64,000 nt of DNA from Streptomyces prunicolor NBRC 13075 (lineage in GTDB: Bacteria > Actinomycetota > Actinomycetes > Streptomycetales > Streptomycetaceae). Both the position numbers and the translations under genes were made by a program. The notes under the pieces are model-generated. The model was given only the letters and a program-made list of their open reading frames with translations, did not search any database and was not told the DNA's origin. Positions within the stretch are counted from its first letter, which is position 1; each line of letters begins with the position of its first letter. The stretch spans positions 1-64,000 of the forward strand of contig NZ_BARF01000007.1 of NCBI RefSeq assembly GCF_000367365.1, in the 5' to 3' direction. Of this stretch, positions 1 through 9,196 are shown piece after piece.

Positions 1-21
1 CCCCTTTGGGGCACGATCCAC

Positions 22-582
22 CTAGCGGATTACGACGATGCTCTGCCCGATCGTCGCGAACTCCCACATTGCCGCGCCGTCCTCGATGGACTCGCGGATG
101 CCGCCTGACTTCGTCGTCGGGTCGGGGGCGTCCGTCGTGCCGCTGACCGCCGCGCTGAAGCCGATGGCGACGTTGTCCGTGTTGGTGAAGCGGACGACGT
201 GCTGGATGGGGGTGCCGTCGGTGCCGGTGATCGCGTTCGAGCGGGACGTGACCGCGTAGGAGCCCGTGGCCGGGTCCACCGTGCCGGGGGTGACCTTGAA
301 CGTGCGGTTGACCTTGTTGTTCTCGGCCACCAGCCACACCCGGTCGTCGTCCACCGAGTACACGACCCGCTCGCCCTTGCCGGAGCCGGCGGGCAGCGCG
401 GCGGGGTTCTTCTTGTCGCGCTGTGCCTTCGAGGTGGCGACCGCCGCGGGCGAGGCGCTCGCGTGGGCCGAGTTCCCCAGCCCGGGCGGGACGGTCGCCG
501 ATGCCTGATAGGCGAGGAAACCGACCGTGGCGACGGCCGCCACGGTGAGCCCGGCCACGATTCCCGAGCTGCTGCCGGCCAT
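22..582 (-). CDS. Hypothetical membrane-anchored secreted protein
   Basis: 186 residues. The N-terminus has a single hydrophobic segment (about residues 8-27, GIVAGLTVAAVATVGFLAYQ) followed by an Ala/Ser/Pro-rich linker and a polar, probably extracytoplasmic domain of about 120 residues. No cysteine lipobox follows the hydrophobic stretch, so a membrane anchor or uncleaved signal is more likely than a lipoprotein. The C-terminal part is rich in beta-prone Val/Thr stretches. I do not recognise a family. It is divergent from tsaB and starts about 160 bp upstream of it, so the two may share a promoter region. The stop lies close to the window edge but the frame is complete. Confidence 0.7.
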   Translation of the reverse strand: MAGSSSGIVAGLTVAAVATVGFLAYQASATVPPGLGNSAHASASPAAVATSKAQRDKKNPAALPAGSGKGERVVYSVDDDRVWLVAENNKVNRTFKVTPGTVDPATGSYAVTSRSNAITGTDGTPIQHVVRFTNTDNVAIGFSAAVSGTTDAPDPTTKSGGIRESIEDGAAMWEFATIGQSIVVIR

Positions 583-740
583 CAGCGCCCACCTCCGCGT
601 CTCTACGTCTACATCCTGTGACGGTGCCCCGTACGGTCCCGTACGTCCCGTAAGTCCGGTGACCCTAGGTGACCGTAGCAGCCGGGGCCGGGCCCACCGG
701 GGCGGCCGTGCTCGCGGCGCCGGAGCCGTAGGCTGTTTGC

Positions 741-1394
741 GTGCTCTTGCTCGCTCTCGATACCGCCACCCCCGCCGTCACCGTCGCCCTGCACGACGGC
801 GAGGCCGTCATCGCCTCGTCGAGTCAGGTGGACGCGCGCCGCCACGGTGAGCTGCTGCTCCCGGCCGTCGACCACGTGCTCGCCGGCGCCGGGCTCACGC
901 TCGACGCCGTCACGGGAATCGTCGTGGGCATCGGCCCCGGCCCCTACACCGGGCTGCGCGTCGGCCTGATGACCGCCGACACCTTCGGGTTCGCGCTCGG
1001 CGTGCCCGTGCACGGCGTGTGCACGCTGGACGGCCTCGCCTACGCCACCGACCTCGACGGCCCGTTCGTCGTGGCCACGGACGCGCGGCGCAAGGAGGTC
1101 TACTGGGCGCGCTACGCCGACTCCCGCACCCGCCTCACCGACCCCGCCGTGGACCGGCCCGCCGACATCGCCGAGCAGGTGGCCGGGCTGCCTGCCGTCG
1201 GCGCCGGTGCGCTGCTCTACCCGGACACCTTCCCGTCCGCCCACGAGCCCGAGCACGTGTCCGCCGCCGCGCTCGCGTCGCTGGCCGCCGAGAGACTCGC
1301 GGCGGGCGTCGAACTCCCCGAGCCCCGGCCCCTGTACCTGCGCCGTCCCGACGCCCAGGTGCCCAAGAACTACAAGGTGGTCACCCCCAAGTGA
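741..1394 (+). CDS. tsaB: tRNA threonylcarbamoyladenosine biosynthesis protein TsaB
   Basis: 217 residues with the ASKHA-type N-terminus LLLALDTATPAVTVAL and the motif GIGPGPYTGLRVGL typical of TsaB. By family knowledge TsaB is the non-catalytic partner of TsaD, which transfers threonylcarbamoyl to A37 of ANN-decoding tRNAs. The GTG start at 741 has no clear Shine-Dalgarno. A TAGGCT hexamer at 729-734 sits six bases upstream, so a leaderless transcript is possible. The gene overlaps rimI by four bases (GTGA), and tsaB-rimI-tsaD form one translationally coupled operon. The same order is known in mycobacteria. Confidence 0.95.
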   Translation: MLLLALDTATPAVTVALHDGEAVIASSSQVDARRHGELLLPAVDHVLAGAGLTLDAVTGIVVGIGPGPYTGLRVGLMTADTFGFALGVPVHGVCTLDGLAYATDLDGPFVVATDARRKEVYWARYADSRTRLTDPAVDRPADIAEQVAGLPAVGAGALLYPDTFPSAHEPEHVSAAALASLAAERLAAGVELPEPRPLYLRRPDAQVPKNYKVVTPK

Positions 1395-1942
1395 CCGAAT
1401 CCGTGAGCCCTCGACTGCGCGAGATGCGCTGGTGGGACATCGACCCCGTGCTGGAACTGGAGAAGGAACTCTTCCCCGAGGACGCCTGGTCCCGGGGCAT
1501 GTTCTGGTCCGAACTGGCGCATGCGCGGGGGGCGGAGGCGACCCGGCGGTACCTTGTGGCCGAGGTGGACGGTGCGGAGACCGGCAGCGGCGTGCGGGTC
1601 ATCGGCTACGCCGGCCTCGCCACCGCCGGCGAGCAGGCCGACATCCAGACCATCGCCGTCGCCCGCGACCACTGGGGCACCGGCCTCGGCTCCACCCTGC
1701 TGACCGAACTCCTCACCGCGGCAAGCGAGTTCGAGTGCGCCGAGATCATGCTTGAGTGCCGCGTCGACAACGTCCGCGCGCAGAAGCTGTACGAGCGCTT
1801 CGGCTTCGCGCCCATCGGATTCCGGCGCGGCTACTACCAGCCGGGCAACGTCGACGCCCTGGTGATGCGCCTGACCACAGATCCCGACAGCAGCTCCGCT
1901 GCGGGGTCAACTTCCGTACAAGGAACCGAGATCCATGACTGA
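1391..1942 (+). CDS. rimI: Ribosomal protein S18 alanine N-acetyltransferase RimI
   Basis: 183 residues, GNAT fold. The acetyl-CoA binding segment is visible as [20 protein letters not shown] (motif A, R/Q-x-x-G-x-G/A) and is followed by [18 protein letters not shown], the C-terminal GNAT signature with N, A and the Y-x-x-x-G-F end. The family acetylates the N-terminal Ala of ribosomal protein S18, and sometimes other proteins. The GTG start at 1391 overlaps the tsaB stop (GTGA). The open frame continues upstream, but that part is only tsaB read in another frame. The 3' end overlaps tsaD by eight bases. Its place between tsaB and tsaD supports RimI over another acetyltransferase. Confidence 0.93.
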   Translation: MTESVSPRLREMRWWDIDPVLELEKELFPEDAWSRGMFWSELAHARGAEATRRYLVAEVDGAETGSGVRVIGYAGLATAGEQADIQTIAVARDHWGTGLGSTLLTELLTAASEFECAEIMLECRVDNVRAQKLYERFGFAPIGFRRGYYQPGNVDALVMRLTTDPDSSSAAGSTSVQGTEIHD

Positions 1943-3041
1943 CTCACGCGACGAGCCGCTCGTCCTGGGCATCGAGACCTCCTGCGACGAGACCGGCGTC
2001 GGCATCGTCCGCGGCACCACCCTGCTGGCGGACGCGGTCGCGTCCAGCGTCGACGAGCACGCCCGCTTCGGCGGGGTCGTACCGGAGGTGGCGTCCCGCG
2101 CCCACCTGGAGGCGATGATCCCGACGATCCAGCGCGCGCTGAAGGACGCGGGGGTGAGCGCCCGTGACCTCGACGGCATCGCGGTCACGGCGGGCCCCGG
2201 CCTGGCCGGTGCCCTGCTGGTCGGCGTCTCGGCGGCGAAGGCGTATGCCTACGCGCTCGGCAAGCCCCTCTACGGCGTCAACCACCTCGCCTCCCACATC
2301 TGCGTCGACCAGCTGGAACACGGCCCGCTGCCAGAACCGACGATGGCGCTGCTGGTGTCCGGCGGCCACTCCTCGCTGTTGTTGTCCTCGGACATCACCT
2401 CGGACGTACGGCCGCTGGGCGCGACGATCGACGACGCGGCGGGCGAGGCCTTCGACAAGATCGCCCGCGTCCTGAACCTCGGTTTCCCGGGCGGGCCGGT
2501 CATCGACCGGTACGCGAAGGAGGGCGACCCGAAGGCGATCACGTTCCCGCGCGGGCTGACCGGGCCGCGCGACCCGGCGTACGACTTCTCCTTCTCGGGG
2601 CTGAAGACGTCGGTGGCCCGCTGGATCGAGGCGAAGCGGGCGGCGGGGGAGGAGGTGCCGGTGCGCGATGTGTCGGCGTCCTTCCAGGAGGCGGTTGTCG
2701 ACGTCCTGACCCGCAAGGCCGTACGCGCCTGCAAGGACGAGGGCGTCGACCACCTGATGATCGGCGGTGGCGTCGCGGCCAACTCCCGCCTGCGCGCGCT
2801 GGCGGCCGAACGCTGCGAGGCCGCCGGTATCCGCCTCCGCGTACCGCGCCCGAAGCTGTGCACGGACAACGGCGCGATGGTCGCCGCGCTGGGCGCGGAG
2901 ATGGTGGCGCGGAACCGGACCCCGTCGGACTGGGACCTCTCGGCGGACTCGTCCCTCCCGGTGACGGACCCGCATGTCCCCGGCCACTCCCACGATCACG
3001 ATCACGTGCACGAGGTCAGCAAGGAGAACCTGTACTCGTGA
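1935..3041 (+). CDS. tsaD: tRNA N6-adenosine threonylcarbamoyltransferase TsaD
   Basis: 368 residues. The Kae1/Gcp signatures are present: [11 protein letters not shown] at the N-terminus, the metal-binding histidine pair in [21 protein letters not shown], and the ATP-binding [11 protein letters not shown]. It catalyses the final transfer step of t6A37 synthesis in the cytoplasm together with TsaB and TsaE. The ATG follows AAGGAACCGAGATCC inside the end of rimI, so translation is probably coupled. Odd feature: after the conserved core the protein has a short tail rich in histidine ([10 protein letters not shown], about residues 350-359). This may bind metal or may be neutral low complexity. 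Confidence 0.96.
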   Translation: MTDSRDEPLVLGIETSCDETGVGIVRGTTLLADAVASSVDEHARFGGVVPEVASRAHLEAMIPTIQRALKDAGVSARDLDGIAVTAGPGLAGALLVGVSAAKAYAYALGKPLYGVNHLASHICVDQLEHGPLPEPTMALLVSGGHSSLLLSSDITSDVRPLGATIDDAAGEAFDKIARVLNLGFPGGPVIDRYAKEGDPKAITFPRGLTGPRDPAYDFSFSGLKTSVARWIEAKRAAGEEVPVRDVSASFQEAVVDVLTRKAVRACKDEGVDHLMIGGGVAANSRLRALAAERCEAAGIRLRVPRPKLCTDNGAMVAALGAEMVARNRTPSDWDLSADSSLPVTDPHVPGHSHDHDHVHEVSKENLYS

Positions 3042-3295
3042 CGGTGGTTGCGTTGATGTGGGAGGCCCGGGCGGTCCCGGGGCGGGGCGACGATCTGCTT
3101 GCCTGGGCACGGGAGCAACGGCTTCCGGCCGAGCCGCTGCGCCGGGAGTTCCTGCGCGCGCCCCAGGACCGGGTTCTTGTCATCACGTGGTGGGACGCGG
3201 AGTACGATACCGAGTTGCCCGAACTCCCTGAGCCGGACGGGGAGTTGGTCATGCGGGCGGTGCATCGGTGGCGGTTCGAGTCGGTGGGTGAGTAA
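3038..3295 (+). CDS. Small hypothetical protein, tsaD-coupled
   Basis: 85 residues. Starts at a GTG overlapping the tsaD stop (GTGA), so it is probably translated from the same mRNA. The sequence alternates hydrophobic strands ([23 protein letters not shown]) with a short helix and has three Trp and several acidic residues. The pattern resembles a dimeric alpha-beta barrel of the antibiotic-monooxygenase type, but that is inference from strand pattern and length only. No signal peptide or membrane segment. No function can be assigned. Confidence 0.7.
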   Translation: MTVVALMWEARAVPGRGDDLLAWAREQRLPAEPLRREFLRAPQDRVLVITWWDAEYDTELPELPEPDGELVMRAVHRWRFESVGE

Positions 3296-3357
3296 CCAGG
3301 TTCCGCTCCCCGGCGCCTCCGTCGCACATCACCCAACAGACCGTCGGGAGGCTCTTC

Positions 3358-3534
3358 TTGAAGCGTGTGGTCCTGTCCTTCGGTTTCATGGCCGTGGCCA
3401 TGACGATCACGTCCCTCATCACCGAGCACACGCTGCCGCCGCTGCTGGAGGTCGTGACGTTCCTGGTCGTGGGGTTCGCGGCGCTCGGCGTGGGGGCACT
3501 GATACAGGCGAGCCGGCGTAAGGCCAGGGGGTAG
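3358..3534 (+). CDS. Small two-helix membrane protein (TTG start)
   Basis: 58 residues. Starts at a TTG (3358) preceded by a good Shine-Dalgarno, GGGAGG at 3346-3351. The protein begins MKRVVLSFGFMAVAMT and contains two hydrophobic segments (about residues 4-20 and 29-50) joined by a short polar turn with TEHTLPP. It ends in the basic tail ASRRKARG, consistent with a cytoplasmic C-terminus. Codon third positions are strongly G/C. It lies just downstream of the tsaD operon and converges on the beta-xylosidase gene. No family recognised. The alternative GTG at 3367 would remove only three residues. Confidence 0.6.
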   Translation: MKRVVLSFGFMAVAMTITSLITEHTLPPLLEVVTFLVVGFAALGVGALIQASRRKARG

Positions 3535-3555
3535 CGCCTGAGGCGGCTGGGGGCG

Positions 3556-5856
3556 TTACTCACCGAGGCCGACCTCGCACCGCAGCCGCCGCTCGGCCCC
3601 CACCACCCGCACGGCACCCGTCAGCGTCACCCGTGTCGTATGCCGTACCTCCGCGCTGGAAACCCCCAACCTCAGCTCCAGTACGCCCGGTTCGACCACC
3701 CGGCGCCCCGAGCGGTCGGTGAACGCCGACAGGTCCGCGTGGAAGTGGAAGGTCACCCGGGACGCCTCGCCGGGCGCCAACTCCAGTCGCTGGTAAGCGA
3801 TCAGGCGGACGTCCGGGCGGGTGACCGACGCGACCGGGTCGTGCAGGTACAGCTGGACTACCTCCGCGCCCGCGCGGTCGCCCGTGTTTCGGACGGTGAC
3901 CGTCAGGTCGTAGGAGCCGTCCGTGTCGATCTCCAACTCCCTTGATTCGGCGGGCTCCCACGCGAACGTCGTGTACGAGCGGCCGTGGCCGAAGGGATAC
4001 AGCGGGGTCGGGTCCAGGCTGCTGACCTCGTCGGCCAGACCCAAGGGGGGCTGGAGATACGTCCACGGTTGGCCGCCCGGCGCGTGCGGGACGCTCACCG
4101 GCAGGCGGCCCGACGGGTTGACGCGGCCCGCCAGTACTCCCGCCACCGCCGGGCCGCCCTCCTCCCCCGGGAAGAACGCCTGCACCACCGCGCCCAGTCG
4201 GCCGTGCCAACGGCCCAGCGCGTAGGGGCGGCCGGTGAGGAGGACCAGGACCACCGGGACGCCCGTCGAGATGAGTGAGTCCAGCAAGTCGGCCTGGACT
4301 CCCGGTAGTTGGAGGTCCGCCACATCGCAGCCCTCGCCCGACGTACCGCGTCCGAACAGGCCCGCGCGGTCGCCCAGTACCGCCACGCACACATCCGCCT
4401 CCGCCGCCCGCGCCACCGCCTCCTCGAAACCGGAGGTGTCCGGGTCGGAGACGTCACACCCCTCCGCGAACGTCACCTTGGCGTCCGGGAGTTCGGCCCG
4501 TAGTGACTCCAGCACCGTGGGGATGTCGATGCCCATCGGCACCTCGGGGTGGTGCGTGCCCACATGGGACGGGAAGGAGTAACAGCCCAGCATCGCCAGC
4601 GCGTCCGCCGCCCGCGGGCCCACCACCGCGATGCGCGCGTCCGGCGTCAGCGGCAGCAGACCGTCCGGGTTGTCCAGCAACACCACGGATTCTTCGGCCA
4701 GTTGGCGGGCCAGGGCACGGTTCGCCGTCGAGTCGAGGTCGATCCGCCCGGTCGGTTCCGGCGCCCAGTTCTCGTCCAACAACCCCAACTCGGCCTTCTG
4801 CAACAGCACTCGACGCGCCGCCCGGTCTACCAACGCCTCCGGGATCTCCCCCGCCCGCACCGCCTCCACCAACGGCTTCCCGTAGCACTTCAACGTCGGC
4901 AGCTCTACGTCGATCCCCGCCTCCAGCGCCGCGTGCGCCGCCTGCGCCGGGCTGCCCGCCACCCGGTGCAGCGTCTCCAGGAAACCGATGGCGAAGTAGT
5001 CGGCGACCACCGTCCCCGTGAACTGCCACTCCTCGCGCAGGAGTTGGGTCAGCAGGCCGGGGTCCGCCGAGGCCGGTACACCGTCCGTCTCGTTGTACGC
5101 CGCCATCACCGAACGCGCGCCGCCCTCCCGCAACGCCATCTCGAACGGCGGCAGCACCACGTCCGCGAACTCCCGCACCCCCGCCCGCACCGGCGCCAGA
5201 TTCCGCGCCCCCACCGAGGACGCGTACCCGGCGAAGTGTTTCAGCGTCGCGACGACCCCGGCCGACTCCAGCCCCCGCACATACGCCGCCCCGATGGTCC
5301 CCACCAGGTACGGGTCCTCGCCGATCGTCTCCTCCACCCGGCCCCACCGCGGATCCCGTACGACGTCCAGTACCGGGGCGAGTCCCTGGTGGACGCCGAC
5401 CGCGCGCAGGTCCGTGCCGATGTGCCGGGCCATCTCCTCGACCAGCCCCGGGTCGAAGCTCGCGCCCCACGCCAACGGCACCGGATACGCCGTCGCACCC
5501 CACGCCGTGAACCCCGCCAGGCACTCCTCGTGGGCGACCGCCGGGATGCCGAAACGCCCCGCCGCCGCGATCCGGCGCTGTGCGCGGGCCAACGCCTGCG
5601 CGCCCAACTCCGGGTCCACCGGCGCCGTACCGAAGGAACGGGTGAGCTGGCCCAACCCCCGGGTGATCAGCTCGTCCCAGTCGTAGTCCGAGGTCATCTC
5701 CCGCTGGAGCGGGGCGACTCCGTCGCCGTCCGTGGCGGCGCCCACCCAAACACCGTAGAGCTGGGCGGTCTTCTCCTCCAGGGTCATCCGGGCGAGCAGG
5801 TCGTCGACGCGGGCGGCGGCGGGCAGGGCGGGGTCGCGCCAGGGGGCGGTGGTCAT
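3556..5856 (-). CDS. bxlA: GH3 beta-xylosidase / beta-glucosidase (BxlA-like)
   Basis: 766 residues, normal length for the three-domain GH3 enzymes: an N-terminal (beta/alpha)8 barrel, an alpha/beta sandwich and a C-terminal fibronectin III-like domain. The nucleophile Asp is D286 in GTVVADYFAIG. KHFAGYASS carries the conserved substrate-binding Lys-His, and RWGRVEETIGEDPYL is the usual barrel motif. There is no signal peptide, so it should hydrolyse imported xylobiose or other disaccharides in the cytoplasm. The ATG is preceded by CGGAG. It is the last gene of a four-gene run with the ABC importer. By analogy with bxlEFGA operons the substrate is xylobiose, but beta-glucosidase activity cannot be excluded from sequence. 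Confidence 0.9.
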   Translation of the reverse strand: MTTAPWRDPALPAAARVDDLLARMTLEEKTAQLYGVWVGAATDGDGVAPLQREMTSDYDWDELITRGLGQLTRSFGTAPVDPELGAQALARAQRRIAAAGRFGIPAVAHEECLAGFTAWGATAYPVPLAWGASFDPGLVEEMARHIGTDLRAVGVHQGLAPVLDVVRDPRWGRVEETIGEDPYLVGTIGAAYVRGLESAGVVATLKHFAGYASSVGARNLAPVRAGVREFADVVLPPFEMALREGGARSVMAAYNETDGVPASADPGLLTQLLREEWQFTGTVVADYFAIGFLETLHRVAGSPAQAAHAALEAGIDVELPTLKCYGKPLVEAVRAGEIPEALVDRAARRVLLQKAELGLLDENWAPEPTGRIDLDSTANRALARQLAEESVVLLDNPDGLLPLTPDARIAVVGPRAADALAMLGCYSFPSHVGTHHPEVPMGIDIPTVLESLRAELPDAKVTFAEGCDVSDPDTSGFEEAVARAAEADVCVAVLGDRAGLFGRGTSGEGCDVADLQLPGVQADLLDSLISTGVPVVLVLLTGRPYALGRWHGRLGAVVQAFFPGEEGGPAVAGVLAGRVNPSGRLPVSVPHAPGGQPWTYLQPPLGLADEVSSLDPTPLYPFGHGRSYTTFAWEPAESRELEIDTDGSYDLTVTVRNTGDRAGAEVVQLYLHDPVASVTRPDVRLIAYQRLELAPGEASRVTFHFHADLSAFTDRSGRRVVEPGVLELRLGVSSAEVRHTTRVTLTGAVRVVGAERRLRCEVGLGE

Positions 5857-5890
5857 GAAACTCCGTTCGGGAAAGGTGAGTTGGGGCAGC

Positions 5891-6790
5891 TCACTTGCCG
5901 CCCACGCCCATCAGGCCGCCGACCAGGGCGCGCCGGGCCACCAGGTAGACGGCGAAGATCGGGATGCCGGAGAGGACGACCGAGGCGAGCAGCGCCGGGA
6001 TGTTCACGCCGAACTGGCTGACGTAGTTGAAGAGTCCGAGCGTGAGGACCCTCGGCCCGTCGGACTGGGTGAAGATCAGCGGGAAGAGGAAACCGTTCCA
6101 GGCCTGTAGCGCCGCGTAGATGACGACCGTGCTGATACCGCCCTTGGTCATCGGGATGACCAGCTGGAACAGCATCCGCGTCGCCGACGCGCCGTCGAGC
6201 GCCATCGCCTCGTACAGATCCTCCGAGATGTCCCGCAGCGTGCCGGTCAGGATCAGCACGGAGACCGGCATCGCGAAGGCGGCGGTGGGGAGGATGACCG
6301 CCAACAGGCTGTCGTACAGGTCGAGTTTGGCGATCATCAGGTACAGCGGGACCACGACCGCCTGCGCCGGGATCGCGACTCCCATCAGGAACAGCCGGAA
6401 GGCCGCACTCGACCAGACCGTCCTCGTGCGTACGGCCACGTAGGCGAGCGGCACGCACAGCACGAGCACGATGCCTACGACCGCCGCCGCGACCAGTGCC
6501 GTGTTTGCGAGGAAGTGGCCGAAGCCGTTGTGCAGAACGGTGTTGTAGTTGGCGAAGGTCGGATCGGTGGGCGGTTTCAGGGCGTTGTTGCCGAGGGCCT
6601 TGTCCTGGCGGGTGAGGGAGGCCGAGATCATCGCGTAGATCGGGACGATGACGACGGCGAGCCAGAGGAGGGACCCGAGCCCGGCGACCGGGTTGGGGCG
6701 CCTGGTCCAGTGCCGGCGCCTGCGGGTCGGCTGCTCCGGCACGGGTTCCTCCGCCGTCTTCACCGGACGCGGCAACGTGTCGTGTGACAC
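5891..6790 (-). CDS. bxlG: Sugar ABC transporter permease, MalG/BxlG type
   Basis: 299 residues from the GTG at 6790. Six hydrophobic segments are visible, starting with LGSLLWLAVVIVPIYAMISA. The inner-membrane permease EAA loop reads EALALDGAS-type (YEAMALDGASATRML), the contact site for the ATPase. It is the second permease of a CUT1-family importer. The frame is open further upstream (GTG at 6826), but that start would overlap bxlF by 32 bases, while 6790 lies five bases after the bxlF stop. No ATPase gene is in the cluster. Streptomyces CUT1 systems commonly share the MsiK ATPase encoded elsewhere, so this absence is expected. Confidence 0.9.
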   Translation of the reverse strand: MSHDTLPRPVKTAEEPVPEQPTRRRRHWTRRPNPVAGLGSLLWLAVVIVPIYAMISASLTRQDKALGNNALKPPTDPTFANYNTVLHNGFGHFLANTALVAAAVVGIVLVLCVPLAYVAVRTRTVWSSAAFRLFLMGVAIPAQAVVVPLYLMIAKLDLYDSLLAVILPTAAFAMPVSVLILTGTLRDISEDLYEAMALDGASATRMLFQLVIPMTKGGISTVVIYAALQAWNGFLFPLIFTQSDGPRVLTLGLFNYVSQFGVNIPALLASVVLSGIPIFAVYLVARRALVGGLMGVGGK

Positions 6791-6794
6791 TCCG

Positions 6795-7754
6795 TCACAT
6801 CCCTTCGCGGGTACTGCGCATGGCACCGAAACCGGTGAGCCGGACCAGGACGAGGGAGAGCGCGGTGGCGATGACGACCAGGAAGGTCGCGATCGCGCTC
6901 GCGTATCCGAAGTCGTAGCTCTTGAAGCCGGCTTCGTACATCAGGTACGGCAGGATCGCCGTGTCCGTGCCGGGCCCGCCCTGGGTGAGGATCAGCACGG
7001 TCTCGAAGTAGGTGAGCGAGCCGACGATCATCAGCACGCTCGATGTCGTTGCCGTGTTGCGGAGTTGAGGCAACGTGATCGAGAAGAACTGCCGGTAGCG
7101 GCCCGCACCGTCAATTGCCGCCGCCTGATAGAGCACTTCGGGAATCTGCCGAGCTCCACCCTGATAGATCAGCGTGTGGAACGGGATGAACTGCCACCCC
7201 CCGACAAACACGATCGCGAGAAACGCACCGCTCGTGGAGCCCAGTGTGTCCTGGTGGATGACACCGAAGTTCGGGTCGAGGAGCGCGTAGAAGAGCAACG
7301 CGATGGCGGTGGAGGAGAGCAGAAACGGTACGAAGAAGATCGCGGAGAGGACGGCCCGGTTGCGCTGACGGCCGGCTGCCCAGACACCGAGGAGCAGAGA
7401 CACGACGGTCTGGAAGGCCCAGCTGGTCACCGTCAACAGGACGGTGACGGTGAGGGATTGGGTGAGGCGGGAGTCGTGCAGCAACTTCTGCCAGTTGGCG
7501 AGGCCGACCGGTTTCGGGTTCCCGAGCCCGTTCCACGTGGTGAAGGAGAGGTAGACGGCCAACACCATGGGCGCAACAGCGAAGAAGACGAAGAAGAGAA
7601 CCCCGGGCACAGCCCACACGACGTGAGGCGAATTCCGGTTCACTGCTGATTTCCGCTGAGCTGGAGCGCCCCCATAGGGGCGCGGGGAACTGCGCGACAA
7701 GCCACGACGCACCTGCACCCGACGAACCACCCCCACCGCGGAGCGATTACTCAC
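6795..7754 (-). CDS. bxlF: Sugar ABC transporter permease, MalF/BxlF type
   Basis: 319 residues from the GTG at 7754, which overlaps the bxlE stop (GTGA). The protein has six membrane segments, with [20 protein letters not shown] first and the EAA loop seen as [15 protein letters not shown]. The first 37 codons are unusual: they are rich in Arg/Ser/Pro and are encoded by a Streptomyces intergenic repeat (7666-7720). The real start may therefore be the GTG at 7643 (282 residues, beginning [12 protein letters not shown]), with AGCGGAA upstream. Either start leaves the permease core intact. It is the partner of bxlG in xylobiose or oligosaccharide uptake. Confidence 0.88.
   Translation of the reverse strand: MSNRSAVGVVRRVQVRRGLSRSSPRPYGGAPAQRKSAVNRNSPHVVWAVPGVLFFVFFAVAPMVLAVYLSFTTWNGLGNPKPVGLANWQKLLHDSRLTQSLTVTVLLTVTSWAFQTVVSLLLGVWAAGRQRNRAVLSAIFFVPFLLSSTAIALLFYALLDPNFGVIHQDTLGSTSGAFLAIVFVGGWQFIPFHTLIYQGGARQIPEVLYQAAAIDGAGRYRQFFSITLPQLRNTATTSSVLMIVGSLTYFETVLILTQGGPGTDTAILPYLMYEAGFKSYDFGYASAIATFLVVIATALSLVLVRLTGFGAMRSTREGM
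7666..7720 (+). repeat. Streptomyces GGGGCGCGGGGAACTG-type dispersed repeat, copy 1
   Basis: Contains the short palindrome GCGCCCCCATAGGGGCGC (7666-7683) followed by GGGGAACTGCGCGA and a tail AGCCACGACGCACC. A related copy with the same head (TAGGGGCGCGG) and tail (AGCCACAACGCACC) occurs at 51366-51433. From general knowledge this is one of the commonest intergenic repeats in Streptomyces. Here it lies between bxlE and the permease core of bxlF, partly inside the annotated reading frame. Confidence 0.7.
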
Positions 7755-9079
7755 TTCAACCCCTTGAGCGCGGCCACGAACTGCTCCGGCGAACTCTTCC
7801 CCACAAACAGCTTGTTGATCTCCGTCAGCATCGGCGTAGACACATCCGGATCCACCGCCTGATCCCAACTCAACGTGAACGCCGGCGCCTGCTGCACGAG
7901 TTGATACTGGAACTTCGCGAACTCCGGATTGGGCGACGAGTCGAGAAGCTTCTCCGCGTTCGACGTGGTCGGAATATCCCCGTTGGCGACAAGGTCCTTC
8001 GCATACGCCTCCGACGCACAGTCCCGCAGAAACGCGATCGCCGCGTCCTTGTTACCCGTACGCGCGTTCACAGACCAGTAGTTGGTGGGATTCCCGACCA
8101 CGTTACGGATATCACCGGCGCCCCCTTCGTACTTCGGAAACGCGAACCACCCAAGGTTGCTCTTGGCGAAGTCGGGAAACTTCCCGAGCTGCGTCGAGTA
8201 CTCCCACGACCCCATCAGATGCATCGCCGCCTTGCCCTTGGCGAACACCGCAGGCGCACCCCCATTGACGTACGACACAGAGCTGAACCCCTTGCCGAAC
8301 GCCCCGTCGTCAATGAGCTGCTTGACGGTCTCGGCGGCCTTGAGAACAGCCGGGTCCCCCCAACCGGACGCATCCCCGTTCTTGATCTTGTCGAAGACCG
8401 AGGGCCCACCGATCCGATCGACCAGGTACTCCAGCCACATCAACTCGGGCCAGATATCGGCGCCGCCAAGCGCGAACGGAGTGATCCCCGCGGCCTTCAG
8501 CTTCTTGTTGATGTCGAGCAACCCGGCCCAGGTGGTGGGCGGTTGGAGCTTGTGTGCCGCGAAGACGGTCTTGTTGTAGAAGAGGATCACCGGCTGCATC
8601 CCGCGCATCGGTATGCCGTAGTTCTTACCCTTGAGCGCACCCGCCGCGAGCACCGACGGCAGAAAGCCGCCGCTGAGCACCGGGTCGGACTTGATCGTGT
8701 CGGTGAGATCGACCAGCTGGTTCGCCTCCTGGTACGCCTTGATCGAGCCGCCGCCCCAGTTGAAGAAGACGTCCGGCGCGTTCGGCGAGCCCATCGCGGT
8801 GCGCAGCTTGGCCGGGTACTCGGCGCCCGGCACCTTCTCCAGCTTGATCTTGCCCTTGGCCTTCTTCGCCGCCGCCGACGCGTTGAACCGGGTGACGGCC
8901 TTGACCTGCACCTTCACCGCGTCGTCGCCGTAGACGAAGGCGGTCACCGTGCCGCTGTCGCCGGTGCTGTCGCTGGAGCCGCAGGCCGTGAGCCCGGTGG
9001 TGAGCAGGGTGGTGGCACCGGCGCCGAGCACCCAGCGCCTGCTGAACGTACGCCCGCCGTTGGACGTGTTGGGATCCAT
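7751..9079 (-). CDS. bxlE: Sugar-binding lipoprotein of ABC importer (BxlE-like)
   Basis: 442 residues. The lipoprotein signal has the lipobox LTAC with Cys33, preceded by [15 protein letters not shown]. The twin arginine suggests Tat export of a lipoprotein. The mature part is a family 1 extracellular solute-binding protein ([22 protein letters not shown], tryptophans for sugar stacking). It captures xylo- or other oligosaccharides outside the cell for the two downstream permeases. The start is taken at the ATG 9079. A GTG at 9088 gives a better spacing to the AGAGG element, so the N-terminus may be three residues longer. First gene of the operon, divergent from the LacI repressor. Confidence 0.9.
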   Translation of the reverse strand: MDPNTSNGGRTFSRRWVLGAGATTLLTTGLTACGSSDSTGDSGTVTAFVYGDDAVKVQVKAVTRFNASAAAKKAKGKIKLEKVPGAEYPAKLRTAMGSPNAPDVFFNWGGGSIKAYQEANQLVDLTDTIKSDPVLSGGFLPSVLAAGALKGKNYGIPMRGMQPVILFYNKTVFAAHKLQPPTTWAGLLDINKKLKAAGITPFALGGADIWPELMWLEYLVDRIGGPSVFDKIKNGDASGWGDPAVLKAAETVKQLIDDGAFGKGFSSVSYVNGGAPAVFAKGKAAMHLMGSWEYSTQLGKFPDFAKSNLGWFAFPKYEGGAGDIRNVVGNPTNYWSVNARTGNKDAAIAFLRDCASEAYAKDLVANGDIPTTSNAEKLLDSSPNPEFAKFQYQLVQQAPAFTLSWDQAVDPDVSTPMLTEINKLFVGKSSPEQFVAALKGLK

Positions 9080-9105
9080 AAACAGCACAGCCAGCACCTC
9101 TCGTG

Positions 9106-9137
9106 CGAATGTTTCGAGCCGTTCTACGAATGTTCCG
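9106..9137. promoter_or_regulatory. Tandem BxlR-type operators between bxlE and bxlR
   Basis: CGAATGTTTCG at 9106-9116 fits the CGAA-N3-TTCG pattern, and CGAATGTTCCG at 9127-9137 matches it with one change. The two start exactly 21 bp apart, two helical turns. The second overlaps another palindrome, ATGTTCCGGGAACGT (9130-9144). The location in the 117-bp divergent gap and the near match to the operator of the xylanase gene (10356-10368) make this the probable repressor target. Confidence 0.65.
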
Positions 9138-9196
9138 GGAACGTAAGGCGCGCTGGGGGGTTCGTCAAGAGGTCGTGCAGGGATACGATCGCCGCC

